Part shown: positions 61,199-64,000 of the stretch, one piece after another
Position numbering within the stretch: the stretch's first letter is position 1
Layout: each line of letters begins with the position of its first letter
Source: Monilinia fructicola
Lineage: Eukaryota > Ascomycota > Leotiomycetes > Helotiales > Sclerotiniaceae
Assembly (NCBI GenBank): GCA_008692225.1
Contig: VICG01000004.1
Location: 186,001-250,000 of the forward strand
Reading direction: 5' to 3'
Length of the DNA stretch: 64,000 bases
The notes under the pieces: generated by a model
What the model was told of the DNA's origin: nothing
The model's input: only the letters and a program-made list of their open reading frames with translations
The model's database searches: none
Translations under genes and position numbers: made by a program

Positions 61199-63023
61199 AT
61201 GAAATCAGAATCTATTTCATCAACTCCTCAAATCGGTTGTGTTGATCCTCTCGATTTAATCGATTATTCAGAATATGACACTGTATCATATCATTCACCA
61301 TCCCTTTCACCATCTTCATCCAAATCACAATTCATACCAACATCCATACGATCATCTTCAGTTTCTACTCCCACCGCTCTATCCTCAACTCAACCAACCC
61401 TTTCAGGTCCAAGTCATCAATATGATCTTTATAGACAACAAACTGGTTTACCACAAGGTGCCATCGCGAATACATTGGCCGTCAATGAAAATAATGGTCA
61501 CATCAATAGATACAACTTTCAAGATTCTTCTTACTTCTCAGCCATGAGTCCAAATGAAGAATTTGTGGATTTCGGAACGGCGCCATCTCGCACACCATTC
61601 AATCCATCAGATGTTGAGATGGATCAAGATCCAGCTTTCTTTTATCCAGAACAAAACTTTGTTGATCCAAGCAATATCGGATCCCAACCCTTACCAGTCG
61701 GTAATGTGTTGCCAACGCAAACCAGTAATGTTGGTCGTCTTTGGCCTGGGATGCATCAACAACAAGCGGCTCTCGCAAAAGCTCAAGCACAACAAAAACA
61801 ACAACAAGCCATCATTGCACAGCAACAACGTCAAAGTGCCATGGCTGCCAATGGTCAGCCACAGAGACAACCTCAACAATCACGTTCAAGATCACACACT
61901 GCTACCGATCCGATTGTTGAAGAAAAGATTTCGCAATTACTCAATTCTATGAGACAAGGTAGTGTGTTGCGACTGATGTTGATGATGGAAATTCTCAAAA
62001 TAACTTGACCCATGTTCATCGTATGCGAAAGGAAGAAGAAGATATGGATGAAGATGAAAGATTACTGGCTAGTGAAGAAGGAAAGAAGTTGAGTAGCAAG
62101 GAGAGAAGACAACTGAGAAATAAGGTCTCAGCTCGTGCATTCAGATCAAGAAGAAAGGGTAAGCATATGATCATGATCATAACAAAATTATGGATGCTAA
62201 CATCTTGATAGAATACATCAGTCAACTTGAAGGAGAGATCGCTGTCAAGGTTAATGAGAATATGGATTTGAAATCACAAAACAGAGCGTTGATGGAAGAG
62301 AACACTCGTCTATCCGACCTTACGAGAATGCTTCTTTCTTCGCCTGCATTCTCTGGTTTCCTCGATACTTTATCATCAAACCCAGCTACTCAACAAGCAC
62401 CACCTCCCACTCAACAAGCTCCGATTCAACATGAACAACCAAGACAACACGTTCGCAAAGATGTCAATCCATTCGCTGCTCAACAACAAATGCAACAACC
62501 GCAACAACATATTGGTATGGTCATGATTCCAGAACAAGCTACGGATTTTGCCATGCTTGATATCAACCCCGATGGATTTGGTTATCAACCACAAGTTTAC
62601 TCTGTTTTATCTCTTCCTGAGACTATCATCGATTCTTCAATTCTTTCCGGAAAATCTTCGAACCTCGTTGGTCCATTGGAATCTGATGATGAAAAGGTGG
62701 AACTTCCAACTGTTGAGCGCCAACCAGTTTATGAAGTTGCACCATCATCTGTTTTCGAGGAAATTATTGACGAGGAATTTGATGCTGATCCAGCTTTTGC
62801 TCTTTTCACTGAAGACACTACCTCGGCAACTCTTTCATCAACCAACTTTAACTTCGACCTGGATTTCTCTACTCTTGGCCTTGACAAACCTTCCCAGTTT
62901 GAACTTGTCATTCGTGATATTGAAAGCGAAAAATCAGTATCAACTGATGCTTTTGATAGAGCTACTAAGTTATGTGATAACTTGGATTCCATGATGGAGA
63001 GATTAGAAGGAATGTTATTGTAA
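61199..63023 (+). CDS. bZIP transcription factor, glutamine-rich, small frame break before the basic region
   Basis: Sequence-specific nuclear regulator; target genes unknown. The first part (61199 to about 61960) has Ser/Pro-rich and Gln-rich stretches (KAQAQQKQQQAIIAQQQRQS) and EEKISQLLNSMRQ. The basic region KERRQLRNKVSARAFRSRRK (N-x7-R) lies just before an intron, 62159..62211 (donor GTAAGC). It continues EYISQLEGEI with leucine-type heptads through ENTRLSDL, then SPAFSGFLDTLSSN. Exon 3 is 62212..63023. Between MRQ and VATDVDDGNSQNN the frame changes at GTGTGTTGCG (about 61961-61970); removing one TG, or adding one base, reconnects it. A short intron using GTAGTG is possible, but it would remove the in-frame stretch leading to HRMRKEEEDMDEDE, which I regard as conserved. 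Confidence 0.85.
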
Positions 63024-64000
63024 TTGATATTGAATTGCGGTATGGCAGATGGTATAAAGGGAGGAAAAGCTTGTTTGTTGCTGCGGTTTAGCGTTTCTTT
63101 CATCTTCAAATTATAACTTTTTATGTGTTTTTTGGTTATTCATATATATTTATCTTTTAACTTGTCGATTATCTGGGGTCTTGGTTGGATTTGGATTCAT
63201 TGGCTCAACAGGCTGGAGGATTTTTCATAAGAGATTCCGTGGATAGGGACAATAGTTGCCCAGGTGATGGGAAAGAGGCGGTTTGGCTTGTAAGAGAATT
63301 AAATGAGAAGTGAACGAGAATAGGTAGCCCTGGAGGGATATGTATGCCTTGATCTAGGTTAGACTCCGCTGGATTCATTCAACAATGGAAATTATTAGTA
63401 TCGTGAGCTAGGGAATAGGATAGGATAGGATAGGATAGGATAGGAGTAGGTTAAGATAGAACAGGAATGGGATTTTCAACTATCATCACTTCCAAGGTTG
63501 TATGTATGTATGTATTCTTTGTCTCATGCGATCGATCGATGGATGGATCTTTTGGTTTTGGAAGTTTTGTTTCTTCTTCACACAACACTCATTCACTCAC
63601 TCACTCACTCACTCACTCACTCACTCACTCACTTACTCACTCACTCACTCACTGTTATTTATTAGTATTATTGCAATCATACTAGGCAATGTCGCCTACC
63701 CTACTTCTCTCCATCCCACCCCCACCCCCCCATTTGGCCAGCATCCCACACCAAAAACGGCCATTTTAACATCTTAATAACTCGTTAAATAATTAATATG
63801 ATTAATTAAAATTCTCAATAGCGATTTTATATATATATATATATATATGAATCAACCGATTCTGCAAATCTTAAATTTTTGCAATGTTTTTTATAAAGAG
63901 TAATTGATAAAAGAAAGAGATGATAGAAAATTCGAATTTTCGGCTTTGGATTTGTATGGAAATTTTATATATATATATATAAAATTGAAATATTGAAACT
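63024..64000. other. 3' flank of bZIP gene with simple repeats
   Basis: No gene. GGATA repeats at about 63418-63445, ACTC repeats at about 63590-63652 (interrupted once), and two AT tracts near 63825-63848 and 63967-63982. Confidence 0.5.

Noticed and set aside
60868..61245. Ser-Pro and Asp-Gly repeat ORFs over the CACCAT array
   Set aside because: Hexanucleotide artefact; the plus frame opens with TTG and is out of frame with the bZIP gene.

Overview
The window looks like nuclear DNA of a filamentous ascomycete. Introns are short (about 48-86 bp) with GTRNGY-type donors and CTAAC-like branch points. The gene families present are fungal: SDA1, uS7/RPS5, UstYa-like, HsbA, Kre9/KNH-like, NB-ARC/TPR and alcohol oxidase. 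General resemblance of the proteins suggests a leotiomycete, perhaps Sclerotiniaceae, but that is an impression and was not tested. No rRNA, tRNA or CRISPR array was found. Most gene models below were assembled by hand from splice signals and reading frame, and their exon lengths sum to whole codons.

Left part (1-13 kb): a cyclophilin running off the left edge, a GNAT acetyltransferase, and a UstYa-like (DUF3328) oxidase-type gene whose frame is broken by one base. A small secreted-peptide gene is divergent from it across a 0.64-kb shared promoter. Next come a seven-helix fungal rhodopsin/SAT4-type membrane protein, an APC-superfamily amino-acid/GABA-type permease with a 20-nt micro-exon, and a secreted HsbA-like surface protein.

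Middle (13-30 kb): a long acidic coiled-coil protein with a C-terminal membrane segment, broken by three single-base frame shifts; an intracellular GH13 alpha-amylase; a protein with an R-S-ExE pattern suggestive of an ADP-ribosyltransferase fold; a Kre9/KNH-like single-pass cell-surface protein; a decayed MFS transporter; and 40S ribosomal protein S5.

Right-centre (30-52 kb): a 4-kb gap, SDA1 (60S ribosome biogenesis), a STAND NTPase with NB-ARC and TPR parts (NLR-like architecture), a small single-pass membrane protein, and an intact 13-exon alcohol oxidase with a peroxisomal ARL C-terminus. After these come a small cysteine-containing protein, a 162-bp solo LTR with a perfect 5-bp target duplication, and a disrupted multi-pass membrane gene next to it.

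Right end (52-64 kb): repeat-rich. It holds an 8-bp satellite, an unresolved minus-strand gene, and a very AT-rich block (about 56.0-58.3 kb) containing a fold-back MITE-like element, a 183-bp TAA tract and several minisatellites. The last gene is a glutamine-rich bZIP transcription factor with a long, microsatellite-filled upstream region and a small frame break before the basic region.

Themes: (1) three conserved genes carry small indel-type frame breaks in short repeats, which could be real decay or uncorrected assembly errors. (2) GC-rich islands repeatedly run C-rich on the left and G-rich on the right. (3) The UstYa-like gene paired with a tiny secreted peptide is the best candidate for an undescribed small system.
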